A program made the position numbers and the translations under genes. A stretch of 7,733 nucleotides of DNA from Methanobacteriota archaeon (GTDB lineage Archaea > Thermoplasmatota > Thermoplasmata > RBG-16-68-12), in assembly GCA_005878515.1 (NCBI GenBank), contig VBLZ01000110.1, positions 1 through 7,733 on the forward strand, given 5' to 3'. This document shows positions 1 to 6,210 of this stretch, one piece after another (positions within the stretch are counted from its first letter, which is position 1; every line of letters starts with the position of its first letter). A model generated the notes under the pieces. It worked only from the letters and a program-made list of their open reading frames with translations. It searched no databases and had not been told where the DNA came from.

Positions 1-369
1 ACCATCGAGGAGGACCGCGCCTTCGCCGTTGTTGTCCTCGATGAACTTCTGGATCACCTTCGCGAGCGTGCCGATCGCGGTTGGGTTGTGGTAATCCTCG
101 CCCGGCGTGTGGCTCAGCCAAATGATCCGCACGTCCGTCAGGCCGCGTTCGCGGCGCACGCGATCCGGGTACTGGCGGGTGATGCAGAGGCTCGGGATCT
201 TCTGAGCGAGTAGCATTTCGAAGAGGCGGAAACTAAGTTCGGGCTTCTTCTCCTTCACGAGATAGCAGACGCCCTTCTCGAGTTCCATGGGCATCGCCGA
301 GCGAAGTGCCTCAGCCTCCGTGCCCATTTCGCCTTCCTGAGGTTGCACCCATCCCATCGGTTTCTCCAT
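1..369 (-). CDS. DUF835 domain protein (3' end outside window)
   Basis: The visible part is 123 codons from an ATG at 369 to the window edge, with no stop. After about 30 poorly conserved residues it reads as the DUF835 fold: a start GVCYLVKEKKPELSF (residues 33-47), a central LCITRQYPDRVRRERGL (61-77), then IIWLSHTPGEDYHNPT (82-97), and an ending AVLLDG (118-123) where the family usually continues with a hydrophobic strand. DUF835 is known mainly from Thermoplasmata and Thermococci and has no settled biochemical role; members are often found next to or fused with signalling domains. The start lies 5 bases after the cdc6 stop, so the two genes are probably co-transcribed. I see no clear ribosome-binding site. 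In-frame ATGs at codons 5, 15, 26 and 28 are alternative starts. Family assignment is fairly sure; function is unknown. Confidence 0.85.
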   Translation of the reverse strand, partial: MEKPMGWVQPQEGEMGTEAEALRSAMPMELEKGVCYLVKEKKPELSFRLFEMLLAQKIPSLCITRQYPDRVRRERGLTDVRIIWLSHTPGEDYHNPTAIGTLAKVIQKFIEDNNGEGAVLLDG

Positions 370-374
370 AGCGA

Positions 375-1544
375 CTATCGACTCTTCAAACTTCGTTCCA
401 GATTATCACTGAGTACTTTGGCCGGAATTTCCGGGAGGGAAATCAGCGTCGTCTTGCCGACGACGCCCTCGCCGCTCAACTTCGTGTCGACGAGGCCGAG
501 CGCATCGAGGTCGCGCACGTACTTCCAGAATTGGGTGTGGGCGCGCGGCTTCTCGTCGTACTCTTCGCACACCACGGCATACGATTCCTCGGCGTCGCCC
601 ATCGTGATGTACGCTTTCTTGCGGCTCTTCCGCGCGATTGCCAAGAGCACGAGTTTCTTTGGGACATCCAGGAGCCCGAGGCGCTCTTGGACATCCGTCG
701 GATGGACGTGGGCTTTCGCGCCGCGCACATGCTCCGGCGCGACTTCCTCGAGGTTTTCCTCGTCCGCGAGCATGCCGGCCTTCTCGAGCAGCTCGATGGC
801 ATATCGTGCATCGCCGAACTCGGACGCGATATCCGCGATGAGGTCGACGAGGTCCTCGTCGACAGTGCCCGGGTGCATCCCGAGCTGAACGCGGCCCGAG
901 ACGATGTCTCGGAGCTCCCCGCGATCGTATTTAGGGAACTCGACGACGTTGGACCGGCGGAAGGTACTCAGCGCGGCGCGGTCCATGTATTCCAACGCGT
1001 TCGGCCTCTGCGAAATGAGGATCATCGAGATGTTGCCCTTCGAGGCGACCGTTTCCTCGGCGATCCGCGCGAACGAGTAGATCAGGTCCGCGCCGCTCTT
1101 CTTCAGCAAGGCGTCCACTTCGTCCAAGATCACGATGAAATGAAGACGGTGTTTCTCGAGGTGCCGCCGCAAGGTCTCCATTTTTTCCGCGATCGAGAAA
1201 CCGCGCTCCGGGAAGTGCGCGTCGAAGTGCTGGATCAACCGGAGCAGGACCGCGTCATCGCCCATCCGCTGGCGGCAGTTGACGACGTCCCAGTCGACCG
1301 CGCGGTCCGATTCGGACGCGTATTTCTTGAAATCGAGGCAGAAGCGCTTCGCCGTGTGCGTCTTCCCCGTCCCCACCGGGCCGTAGAGGAAGGCGTTGCT
1401 CGAGGCTCCCGCCTCCACGATCGGCCGCAGCAGGCTGAAGAGCCGCTTCGTCTGCTCCTCCCGGTGGATCATCTTTTCGGGCAGGTAGTCGAACGACAGT
1501 TTGCCCTGGTCCCTAAACACGGAGGGCCCGGCCCGGAACGACAC
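375..1544 (-). CDS. cdc6: Orc1/Cdc6-type replication initiator (AAA+ ATPase with winged helix)
   Basis: Archaeal Orc1/Cdc6 proteins bind origin DNA and recruit the MCM helicase. Numbered from the GTG at 1544 (389 residues, usual for the family), the N-terminus has the typical VFRDQGKLSFDYLPEKM and HREEQ run. Walker A GPVGTGKT is at 55-62, Walker B ILDEVDAL at 139-146 (D141, E142), and the sensor-2/lid motif GDARYAIELL begins at 244. The C-terminal 100 or so residues fit the DNA-binding winged helix. The sensor-1 position, usually Asn after Ser, reads Ser-Gln-Arg here. The frame is open to a TTG at 1556. I prefer GTG 1544 because a TTATT box on this strand (1570-1574) lies about 28 bases upstream; GTG 1520 is also possible. 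It diverges from a J-domain gene and precedes the DUF835 gene by 5 bases. Family is very sure; the subtype (Orc1-1 or a secondary Cdc6) is not. Confidence 0.93.
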   Translation of the reverse strand: MSFRAGPSVFRDQGKLSFDYLPEKMIHREEQTKRLFSLLRPIVEAGASSNAFLYGPVGTGKTHTAKRFCLDFKKYASESDRAVDWDVVNCRQRMGDDAVLLRLIQHFDAHFPERGFSIAEKMETLRRHLEKHRLHFIVILDEVDALLKKSGADLIYSFARIAEETVASKGNISMILISQRPNALEYMDRAALSTFRRSNVVEFPKYDRGELRDIVSGRVQLGMHPGTVDEDLVDLIADIASEFGDARYAIELLEKAGMLADEENLEEVAPEHVRGAKAHVHPTDVQERLGLLDVPKKLVLLAIARKSRKKAYITMGDAEESYAVVCEEYDEKPRAHTQFWKYVRDLDALGLVDTKLSGEGVVGKTTLISLPEIPAKVLSDNLERSLKSR

Positions 1545-1568
1545 AATCGACGCCAAGGCGCGGTCCGC

Positions 1569-1579
1569 GAATAACCTTT
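1569..1579. promoter_or_regulatory. AT-rich box in the divergent cdc6 / J-domain spacer
   Basis: This is the only AT-rich patch (GAATAACCTTT) in the short spacer. On the minus strand TTATT is about 28 bases from the preferred cdc6 GTG (1544). On the plus strand AATAACC is about 35 bases from the J-domain ATG (1609). It could serve one or both genes, but it is a weak match to an archaeal TATA box. Confidence 0.3.
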
Positions 1580-1608
1580 GCCTCCGAGACCCGAAGACCC
1601 ATCAAGCA

Positions 1609-1992
1609 ATGAGCGGATGGCGGGACGTGGAAGAGCGGTTCTTCTGTTTCGCATGCGGGCGGGATCATCGGACCGGGACCGCAATCGCGCGTGACCACAA
1701 GCGATACAGCATCGAAGGCGGCCACGAATCCGGTGGAATTTTCTCCGACTTGCGGGAGTTCTACTTGCAGACGAAAGGGATCGACGCGGCCTTCCGAATC
1801 CTCGGCTTCGAGGGCGTCCGCGTTCATCCGCCGCGATTCGGCCGAGGCTGGCCGTCGCGGGCTGCGATCGAAGGAGCGTACCGCGAGCGGGCCCGTCGCC
1901 ACCATCCGGACGCGGGCGGGGATCCGCGCGAATTCCGGAAGCTTCAGTGGGCGATCGAGGTCTTGCGCCGGTATCGGCCGCCGGATCCCTGA
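1609..1992 (+). CDS. Small J-domain (DnaJ-like) protein with N-terminal CxxC
   Basis: The protein has 127 residues. The C-terminal half carries a J-domain core: an AYRERARRHHPDAGGD stretch with the HPD signature at 99-101, followed by a third helix, FRKLQWAIEVLRR. The HPD motif normally stimulates the ATPase of an Hsp70 (DnaK). Helix I of the J-domain may be AAFRILGF near residues 60-67, separated from helix II by a roughly 13-residue insertion rich in Pro, Arg and Gly; this is an inference. The N-terminus has one CxxC (C13, C16) in FFCFACGRDH. There is no G/F region, four-CxxC zinc domain or substrate domain, so it is not a full DnaJ. The ATG at 1609 is the first one that does not overlap cdc6; the frame itself is open back to 1501. 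No ribosome-binding site is seen, which suits a leaderless mRNA. The stop is 6 bases before the next gene's GTG. Confidence 0.8.
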   Translation: MSGWRDVEERFFCFACGRDHRTGTAIARDHKRYSIEGGHESGGIFSDLREFYLQTKGIDAAFRILGFEGVRVHPPRFGRGWPSRAAIEGAYRERARRHHPDAGGDPREFRKLQWAIEVLRRYRPPDP

Positions 1993-1998
1993 GCGGAG

Positions 1999-3555
1999 GT
2001 GCGCAACGTTTATCGGACGCGGGACGATGATTCGAACGGAGGTCCAGGAACGCCCTCGTCCCCCCGCGAAGCGCTCTCCACGTTGCCCGACAAGGTCTTG
2101 CATGACCTGGCCGAGGCCCATGGGCTCGATCCTATGCGGTATCCAAGTCGCGGCTCGCTGATCGAGGCGCTTGCTTCGCTCCCGGACGCCGAACTCCTCC
2201 TGGCCGAGGCGGAACGCCGTCGTATGGAATTCCGCCTCGAACGGCTTCGACCCCGGCAGCTCCGGGAACTCGGGGAACGATACCGGGTGAGTCTCCTCGG
2301 CCTGAAACGGAAGTCGGAACTCATCGCGGCCCTCGCGGGCGCCCCCGGTTCCCCCCAAATCCTCATGGAACTCGAAGCGCAAGACACTGCAGAACGGGAT
2401 GCCGGACTCGCCTTGGGCCGGGACACCGACATCGATTATGAACGGGTCGAGGAACTTCTCGACCAAGCCCGCAAGTGGTTCCAAGAACGCCAGTTTGAGG
2501 CCGCGTTGACCGCCGCCCAGGAGGCGTCCCGGATCGCGGAGCGGACCACGGAGCAGCTCCGGCGGGCGTCGTGGTCGTACGCCGTGCTCGCGGCGCAGGG
2601 GCTCCTCGAACCGTGCAATCCGGAGGACCCGGAGACATCCAAGGCCCGCGCGCTGTTGGATCGGGCGCGAGACGTGTTCTTCCAAGGTCAGTTCATGGAC
2701 GACGCGTTCCTGCAGGATCTCGTCCGGGCTGCGGAGGTGGCTCACGCACAGGAAGCCGAGCGTGTCCGGGATTTGCTCGCCGTCACCCGGGACTCCATTC
2801 GCGAGGCCGCGAACCTCGGCGCACCGATCGCCCTGGCCGAGGACGCGTGGAAGCGCGGCGGCGACGATCTCGATCGGGATCGTCTGGCTGCGGCGCGCGA
2901 GAGTTTCGTCGAGGCCGGCCAACGGGCCGAGGACGCCCGGCTCCGTCGGATTCGCGAGGTCGAGGAATCAATCGGCCTGGTGTCCGATCACATTGCCCTG
3001 GCGCGGAACGTCGGCGCGGACATGCAGGAGGCGGAGGGACTCCATCAGGCCGCCCGCGCCGCGGTCGCCATCGGCGAGCACGGGCAGGCGGGCGATCTCC
3101 TCAGACGCGCGGAGCGGATTGCGATGAAGGGCCAGCAACGTCAGATCGAACGCGCGATGCAGCTTCGCCGGGCCCAGGTCGAGAAGGCCCAGGCGATCAT
3201 CAATGCGTGCGAGCCGGTCCTGAAGGAAGCGGAATCCTACGACCTCAGCGCGACGGAAGTCCGCGTTCTCCTGCGGCAGGCTCAGGACGTCCTCACGAAA
3301 GGGGATTACCTGGCCGGGCTGACCTTCGCCCGGAACGCGGAGGAGGCGGCCCAGCGGCTCGAAGCCCAGGTCGCCGACGAGCGCCGACGGCGCGGGATTC
3401 AGGTACCCGCTTCGGGGACGTGCGGGGTGTGCCGATCCACCCGGGTCACGTTCCAGGATGACGGATGGGGCCGGTGTGAGGACTGCGGGAACACGTTCCG
3501 ATGGCGCGGGGCGTTCGGGGTCTGGGAGCGCCTGAAGGCGATCTTGGTCCCGTAG
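1999..3555 (+). CDS. Multidomain protein: SAP-like motifs, helical repeats, C-terminal zinc ribbon
   Basis: I do not recognise this 518-residue protein as a named family. Near the N-terminus are two helix-loop-helix motifs of SAP/Rho-N type, at about 26-61 (LPDKVLHDLAEAHGLD, then GSLIEALASL) and 83-114 (LRPRQLRELG, GLKRKSELIAAL). Such motifs often bind DNA or RNA. Residues about 145-460 are alpha-helical and repetitive, with TPR-like units around 157-180, 218-248, 280-318, 345-378 and 423-454, for example KGDYLAGLTFARNAEEAAQRL. The C-terminus is a zinc ribbon with CGVC (475-478) and CEDC (493-496). There is no signal peptide or membrane segment, so it is probably cytoplasmic. The start is uncertain: GTG 1999 lies 6 bases after the J-domain stop, while TTG 2083 is just before the first SAP-like motif and downstream of a TATA-like GTTTATC (2008-2014). 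I infer a nucleic-acid-binding scaffold. Confidence 0.85.
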   Translation: MRNVYRTRDDDSNGGPGTPSSPREALSTLPDKVLHDLAEAHGLDPMRYPSRGSLIEALASLPDAELLLAEAERRRMEFRLERLRPRQLRELGERYRVSLLGLKRKSELIAALAGAPGSPQILMELEAQDTAERDAGLALGRDTDIDYERVEELLDQARKWFQERQFEAALTAAQEASRIAERTTEQLRRASWSYAVLAAQGLLEPCNPEDPETSKARALLDRARDVFFQGQFMDDAFLQDLVRAAEVAHAQEAERVRDLLAVTRDSIREAANLGAPIALAEDAWKRGGDDLDRDRLAAARESFVEAGQRAEDARLRRIREVEESIGLVSDHIALARNVGADMQEAEGLHQAARAAVAIGEHGQAGDLLRRAERIAMKGQQRQIERAMQLRRAQVEKAQAIINACEPVLKEAESYDLSATEVRVLLRQAQDVLTKGDYLAGLTFARNAEEAAQRLEAQVADERRRRGIQVPASGTCGVCRSTRVTFQDDGWGRCEDCGNTFRWRGAFGVWERLKAILVP

Positions 3556-3578
3556 GCGTCTCGGAGGGCGGCCATAGT

Positions 3579-3585
3579 CTTTTAA
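3579..3585 (+). promoter_or_regulatory. TATA-like box for deoxyhypusine synthase
   Basis: CTTTTAA is centred about 28 bases upstream of the ATG at 3610, the spacing expected for an archaeal TATA box driving a leaderless mRNA. A near-identical string, CTTTTAGCGA, lies upstream of the nicotinamidase gene. Confidence 0.5.
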
Positions 3586-3597
3586 CGAGTGCCCAGA

Positions 3598-3611
3598 ATT
3601 CCGCGCGGAAT
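3598..3611. repeat. 14-base perfect palindrome at the dys start
   Basis: ATTCCGCGCGGAAT is identical to its reverse complement and covers the last bases before the ATG at 3610 plus its first two bases. A protein bound here would block transcription start. A palindrome this long is expected roughly once per 16 kb by chance, so a regulatory role is only suggestive. Confidence 0.35.
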
Positions 3612-4563
3612 GGCGAAGCGTGGTCTCCTGACCCGGAAGGTCGAAGACATCGAGGTTTCCGCATCGGCGGAGGTCGCGCGACTCGTCGAAGCGATGGGCC
3701 GCGGAGGCGGTTTCACCGCGAAGAAGGTCGCCGTCGGGGTGGAGATCCTCCGGACGATGTTCCGCCGCTCGAGGTGCACGACGTTCCTTTCGTTCCCCGC
3801 CGCGTTGATGGCGACTGGGGTCCGGGGTGTGCTGCGGGCCCTCGTTCAGGAGCGCCTGGTCGACGTCGTGGTCACGACGTGCGGCACGGCCGATCATGAT
3901 CTCGCGCGGGTGTGGCAGCCGTACTACCACGGCGAATTCGAAATGGACGACGTCGCGTTGCATCGCCTCGGGGTGAATCGCCTTGGGAACGTCCTGATTC
4001 CGAATGCATCGTACGGCATCGTCCTGGAGAAAAAGGTTCAACCCATGTTGCGCGACCTTTGGGACTCCGGCGTAAGGACGCCGTCGACGAGCGAACTCCT
4101 CTGGGAGCTCGGGCGACGCACGGGAAGCCAGCAGTCCCTGCTGTGGTGGGCCTGGAAGAACCGCATTCCGGTAGTCGTGCCGGCAATCTTCGACGGGGCG
4201 GTCGGGTATCAGCTGTGGTCGTTTTGGCAGGAGCACAAGGAGTTTGCGATCAACCAGTTCCGGGACGAAGCGGACCTCGCCGACGTCGTCTTCCGGGCGA
4301 AAGAGACGGGCGCGCTGATGATCGGAGGCGGCGTCTCCAAGCATCACACGATTTGGTGGAACCAATTCCGAGGCGGGCTCGACCATGCCGTCTACATCAC
4401 GACGGCTCCCGAGTGGGACGGGAGTTTGAGCGGGGCCCGTGTTCGGGAAGGGATCTCTTGGGGCAAGGTCAAGGAGACCGCGAGGCAGGTCACGATCGAG
4501 GGAGATGCGTCCGCGCTCCTGCCCCTCATGATCGCCGCGGCGCTCCACCGCCCCCACCGATAA
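3610..4563 (+). CDS. dys: Deoxyhypusine synthase
   Basis: Deoxyhypusine synthase transfers the aminobutyl group of spermidine to a lysine of initiation factor aIF5A in an NAD-dependent reaction, the first step of hypusine formation. The 317-residue protein (from ATG 3610) shows the family signatures in order: FLSFPAALMATGVRG (59-73), VVTTCGTADHD (87-97), MIGGGVSKHHT (237-247), YITTAPEWDGSLSGAR (262-277) and SWGK (283-286). The last contains the lysine equivalent to catalytic Lys329 of the human enzyme, which forms the enzyme-substrate imine. The frame extends to a GTG at 3589, but a TATA-like box at 3579-3585 places the transcript start close to ATG 3610, so I prefer a leaderless start there. 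A 14-base palindrome (3598-3611) overlaps this start. The gene ends 10 bases from a convergent winged-helix gene. Assignment is very sure. Confidence 0.95.
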   Translation: MAKRGLLTRKVEDIEVSASAEVARLVEAMGRGGGFTAKKVAVGVEILRTMFRRSRCTTFLSFPAALMATGVRGVLRALVQERLVDVVVTTCGTADHDLARVWQPYYHGEFEMDDVALHRLGVNRLGNVLIPNASYGIVLEKKVQPMLRDLWDSGVRTPSTSELLWELGRRTGSQQSLLWWAWKNRIPVVVPAIFDGAVGYQLWSFWQEHKEFAINQFRDEADLADVVFRAKETGALMIGGGVSKHHTIWWNQFRGGLDHAVYITTAPEWDGSLSGARVREGISWGKVKETARQVTIEGDASALLPLMIAAALHRPHR

Positions 4564-4573
4564 TCGGAAGCGG

Positions 4574-4795
4574 TCACTTGATGAGCCAGTAGCCCGCGGC
4601 TTTCTCGCGCGCCCGGCGCTTCGCGTACCCCTTCGACTGCAATTCCTGGAGAGCTTGGAGGACGAAGTTCTTCGGGAGCTTCGACATCTTCGTGATTGCC
4701 TCCGCGTCGCGCATCTTGTCCTCTGACGTGATGCCGGCGCCTTTCATCGTGTCATAGACCTTGTTGGCTCGATCAGAAACGTCTTCGAGGGGCAC
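4574..4795 (-). CDS. Small winged-helix DNA-binding protein
   Basis: This 73-residue basic protein fits a single winged helix-turn-helix: helix 1 SDRANKVYDTMKGA, helix 2 DAEAITKMSKL, recognition helix PKNFVLQALQELQSKG, then a wing YAKRRAREKAAGYWLIK. It is probably a transcription factor or other small DNA-binding protein; no effector domain is present. The frame is open upstream to 5053, but that part lies inside the opposing Nudix gene. I place the start at the GTG at 4795 because GGAGGG (4803-4808, minus strand) sits 7 bases before it, and a TTATTTAA box (4837-4844) predicts a transcript start near 4813, giving a leader of about 18 bases. It shares that promoter with the Nudix gene and may regulate it, which is inference. 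It is convergent with dys. Confidence 0.82.
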   Translation of the reverse strand: MPLEDVSDRANKVYDTMKGAGITSEDKMRDAEAITKMSKLPKNFVLQALQELQSKGYAKRRAREKAAGYWLIK

Positions 4796-4802
4796 GCGCG
4801 AA

Positions 4803-4808
4803 CCCTCC
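4803..4808 (-). promoter_or_regulatory. Shine-Dalgarno site deciding the winged-helix start
   Basis: GGAGGG on the minus strand lies 7 bases before the GTG at 4795. It is the clearest ribosome-binding site in the window, where most genes show none, and it supports the short 73-residue reading. Confidence 0.65.
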
Positions 4809-4836
4809 GTGCGCGGGCCCGCAACTCGGGGCGGTG

Positions 4837-4844
4837 TTAAATAA
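4837..4844. promoter_or_regulatory. Shared bidirectional TATA-like box (winged-helix / Nudix)
   Basis: TTAAATAA reads TTATTTAA on the other strand, so it can act as a TATA element both ways. On the plus strand its centre is about 27 bases before the Nudix ATG (4868), fitting a leaderless mRNA. On the minus strand it predicts a start near 4813, just before the GGAGGG site of the winged-helix gene. Confidence 0.6.
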
Positions 4845-4867
4845 GCTTTCCATCCTTGAGACGGACG

Positions 4868-5395
4868 ATGTGCCCGGGGATCTGCAAGGACCGACTCGCG
4901 GACGCGTTCGACCGGTTCGGGCGCGTTCCAATCGAGAAGCGGAAGCTCGTCGTCCCGCCGGACCATTCCGCGTTCCGGGCGGCCGAAGACCCGTTCTGGT
5001 CCGCCGGCGGCCTCGTCCACGACGGCCGAGGTCGCGTCCTCCTGATTCGGCACGTCCTCGGCGCCGGTTGGGGCGACGCGTGGGTCACTCCCGGCGGTCG
5101 CTTGGAGGAGGGGGAGACCACGGTGGACGGCCTCCGCCGCGAGGTGCGCGAGGAGGTGGGCGTGGACGTGCTAGAGCCGGTCCTCACTCGCATTCTCCAG
5201 CAGACTCTTTCCGATGGAAGCCGGGTGCGTCACGGCTACTTCGCGCAATTCGTCGGCCGGGCCTCGTCCGTCGAGCCGCGTCCGGGTCCTGACGTCCGGG
5301 AGGCGCGCTGGTTCGAGAGCTTGCCGCCGGACTTGGCGTTTCGTGACGACTACGTCGCCGATTTCGAACAATTCGTCCGGCCCGCAACCTTTTAG
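4868..5395 (+). CDS. Nudix hydrolase
   Basis: Nudix enzymes cleave a nucleoside diphosphate linked to another group, releasing a nucleotide and a phosphate-bearing product. The 175-residue protein contains a complete Nudix box at 77-99 (G-x5-E-x7-REV-x-EE-x-GV), with the metal-binding glutamates E92, E95 and E96 all present. The fold is supported by a strand before the box (SAGGLVHDGRGRVLLIRHVL, 45-64) and by EARWFE (145-150) after it. The substrate cannot be read from the sequence. Its place directly before nicotinamidase, 29 bases away on the same strand, makes ADP-ribose or a NAD-related nucleotide a reasonable guess, but mutT-like or other substrates are equally open. I chose ATG 4868, 27 bases from the TATA box; TTG 4856 is the alternative. 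Confidence 0.92.
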   Translation: MCPGICKDRLADAFDRFGRVPIEKRKLVVPPDHSAFRAAEDPFWSAGGLVHDGRGRVLLIRHVLGAGWGDAWVTPGGRLEEGETTVDGLRREVREEVGVDVLEPVLTRILQQTLSDGSRVRHGYFAQFVGRASSVEPRPGPDVREARWFESLPPDLAFRDDYVADFEQFVRPATF

Positions 5396-5397
5396 CG
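5389..5397 (+). promoter_or_regulatory. TATA-like box before nicotinamidase
   Basis: CTTTTAGCG overlaps the Nudix stop codon and is centred about 32 bases before the GTG at 5425. It resembles the CTTTTAACG box of dys. The nicotinamidase gene may therefore have its own promoter besides read-through from the Nudix gene. Confidence 0.35.
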
Positions 5398-5424
5398 AAT
5401 CCCCCGGATGGCGGGATCGGGACC

Positions 5425-6027
5425 GTGGGACCGAAGCCGGCGCTCCTCGTCGTCGACATTCAGAACGACTTCTGCCCGGGTGGGGCGCTCGGAGTGCCGG
5501 ACGGCGATGCGATTATCCCGCGCGTGAATCGGACCATCGCGCTCTTCGAACGCCGCGGCCTGCCCGTCCTGTTCACCCGGGACTGGCATCCGCGCGTCAC
5601 GAAACACTTCAAGGAATTTGGGGGCGCCTGGCCTGCACATTGCGTGCAAGGGGCGAAGGGCGCTCGATTCCATGGAGGCCTTGAGATGCCGAAAGGCGCC
5701 CTCATCCTCTCGAAAGGAATGGATCCGGACCAGGACTCGTATTCGGCGTTTCAAGCATTCACGGATCGCGGGCGGGATCTCGAATCGACCTTGCACGAGC
5801 TCGATGTGGACGAACTGTTCGTCTGCGGCCTCGCGACGGACTATTGCGTTCGAGCGACGACCCTCGATGGCCTGCGTCGTGGGCTTGCCGTCCGGGTTAT
5901 CCGCGACGCGATTCGCGGGGTCGATCTCAAACCCGGTGATTCGGAAATAGCGATTAAAGAAATGCGCGTGAATGGAGCACATTTCTCGGAGAGTCGGGGA
6001 CTAGGGAGATTCTTGCGGAAAGGCTGA
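5425..6027 (+). CDS. pncA: Nicotinamidase (isochorismatase-like hydrolase)
   Basis: The enzyme hydrolyses nicotinamide to nicotinate and ammonia, feeding NAD salvage. All key residues of archaeal nicotinamidases can be placed in this 200-residue protein: the catalytic triad D11 (LLVVDIQNDFCPGG), K97 (ILSKGMD) and C141 (GLATDYCVRATTLDG), and the metal ligands D53, H55 (TRDWHP) and H72 (WPAHC). The GLATDYCV cis-peptide and nucleophile segment is canonical for nicotinamidase rather than isochorismatase, and the length is normal. The start is a GTG; the ATG at 5408 is out of frame. It follows the Nudix gene by 29 bases on the same strand and is followed by a convergent spacer with stem-loops. Assignment is very sure. 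Confidence 0.95.
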   Translation: MGPKPALLVVDIQNDFCPGGALGVPDGDAIIPRVNRTIALFERRGLPVLFTRDWHPRVTKHFKEFGGAWPAHCVQGAKGARFHGGLEMPKGALILSKGMDPDQDSYSAFQAFTDRGRDLESTLHELDVDELFVCGLATDYCVRATTLDGLRRGLAVRVIRDAIRGVDLKPGDSEIAIKEMRVNGAHFSESRGLGRFLRKG

Positions 6028-6031
6028 ATTT

Positions 6032-6080
6032 CTCCATGAAGGCGTGACCGGTCCCGTCCACGCCCGACCACCGCATGGAG
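6032..6080 (+). other. Two-helix stem-loop downstream of pncA
   Basis: An outer 7-base inverted repeat, CTCCATG (6032-6038) with CATGGAG (6074-6080), encloses an inner one, GGCGTG (6041-6046) with CACGCC (6059-6064). The inner stem can gain two more pairs past a one-base bulge. It begins 5 bases after the pncA stop. It could be a 3' end structure or processing site. There is no following T-run, so a simple terminator is not shown. Confidence 0.4.
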
Positions 6081-6163
6081 GCTGAGAGACGAGACCGAAA
6101 TAGTGGAGAAGTTCATCGCTCGCATGCGAGAACTCCGCGAAGCCGGCCCTTAGAGGTGAACTA

Positions 6164-6180
6164 GGATGGCAGGACCATCC
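6164..6180 (-). terminator. Hairpin downstream of the membrane-protein gene (possible terminator)
   Basis: GGATGG and CCATCC pair perfectly around a 5-base loop, 31 bases beyond the stop of the minus-strand membrane-protein gene. It lies in the convergent spacer 6028-6210, where I see no convincing gene. No T-rich tract follows, so termination is only a possibility. Confidence 0.3.
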
Positions 6181-6210
6181 CGTGGGCCAGAATTCACGAA
6201 GTCGGATCTC

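Noticed and set aside
531..1574. Long plus-strand open frame opposite cdc6
   Set aside because: It lies antisense to a gene with clear AAA+ motifs; its translation is Arg/Glu/Asp/Val-rich without any recognisable motif, as expected from a GC-rich antisense shadow.
1557..1608. Possible replication origin beside cdc6
   Set aside because: Archaeal origins often flank cdc6, but the spacer is only about 52 bases and I see no origin recognition boxes, repeat array or extended AT-rich unwinding region.
1513..4557. Two very long minus-strand open frames (1513-2922 and 2968-4557)
   Set aside because: They run opposite the J-domain, repeat-protein and deoxyhypusine synthase genes, show no family motifs, and follow from high GC at third codon positions of the real genes.
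6032..6085. C/D or H/ACA guide RNA after pncA
   Set aside because: ATGAAGG and CTGA loosely resemble C and D boxes, but no D'/C' pair is present and the C-like box is inside the stem; the internal loop is also wrong for H/ACA.
6103..6153. Short open frame VEKFIARMRELREAGP in the convergent spacer
   Set aside because: Only 16 codons from GTG and about 36 in the open frame, with no start signals and no recognisable family; it might be a gene remnant but cannot be supported.
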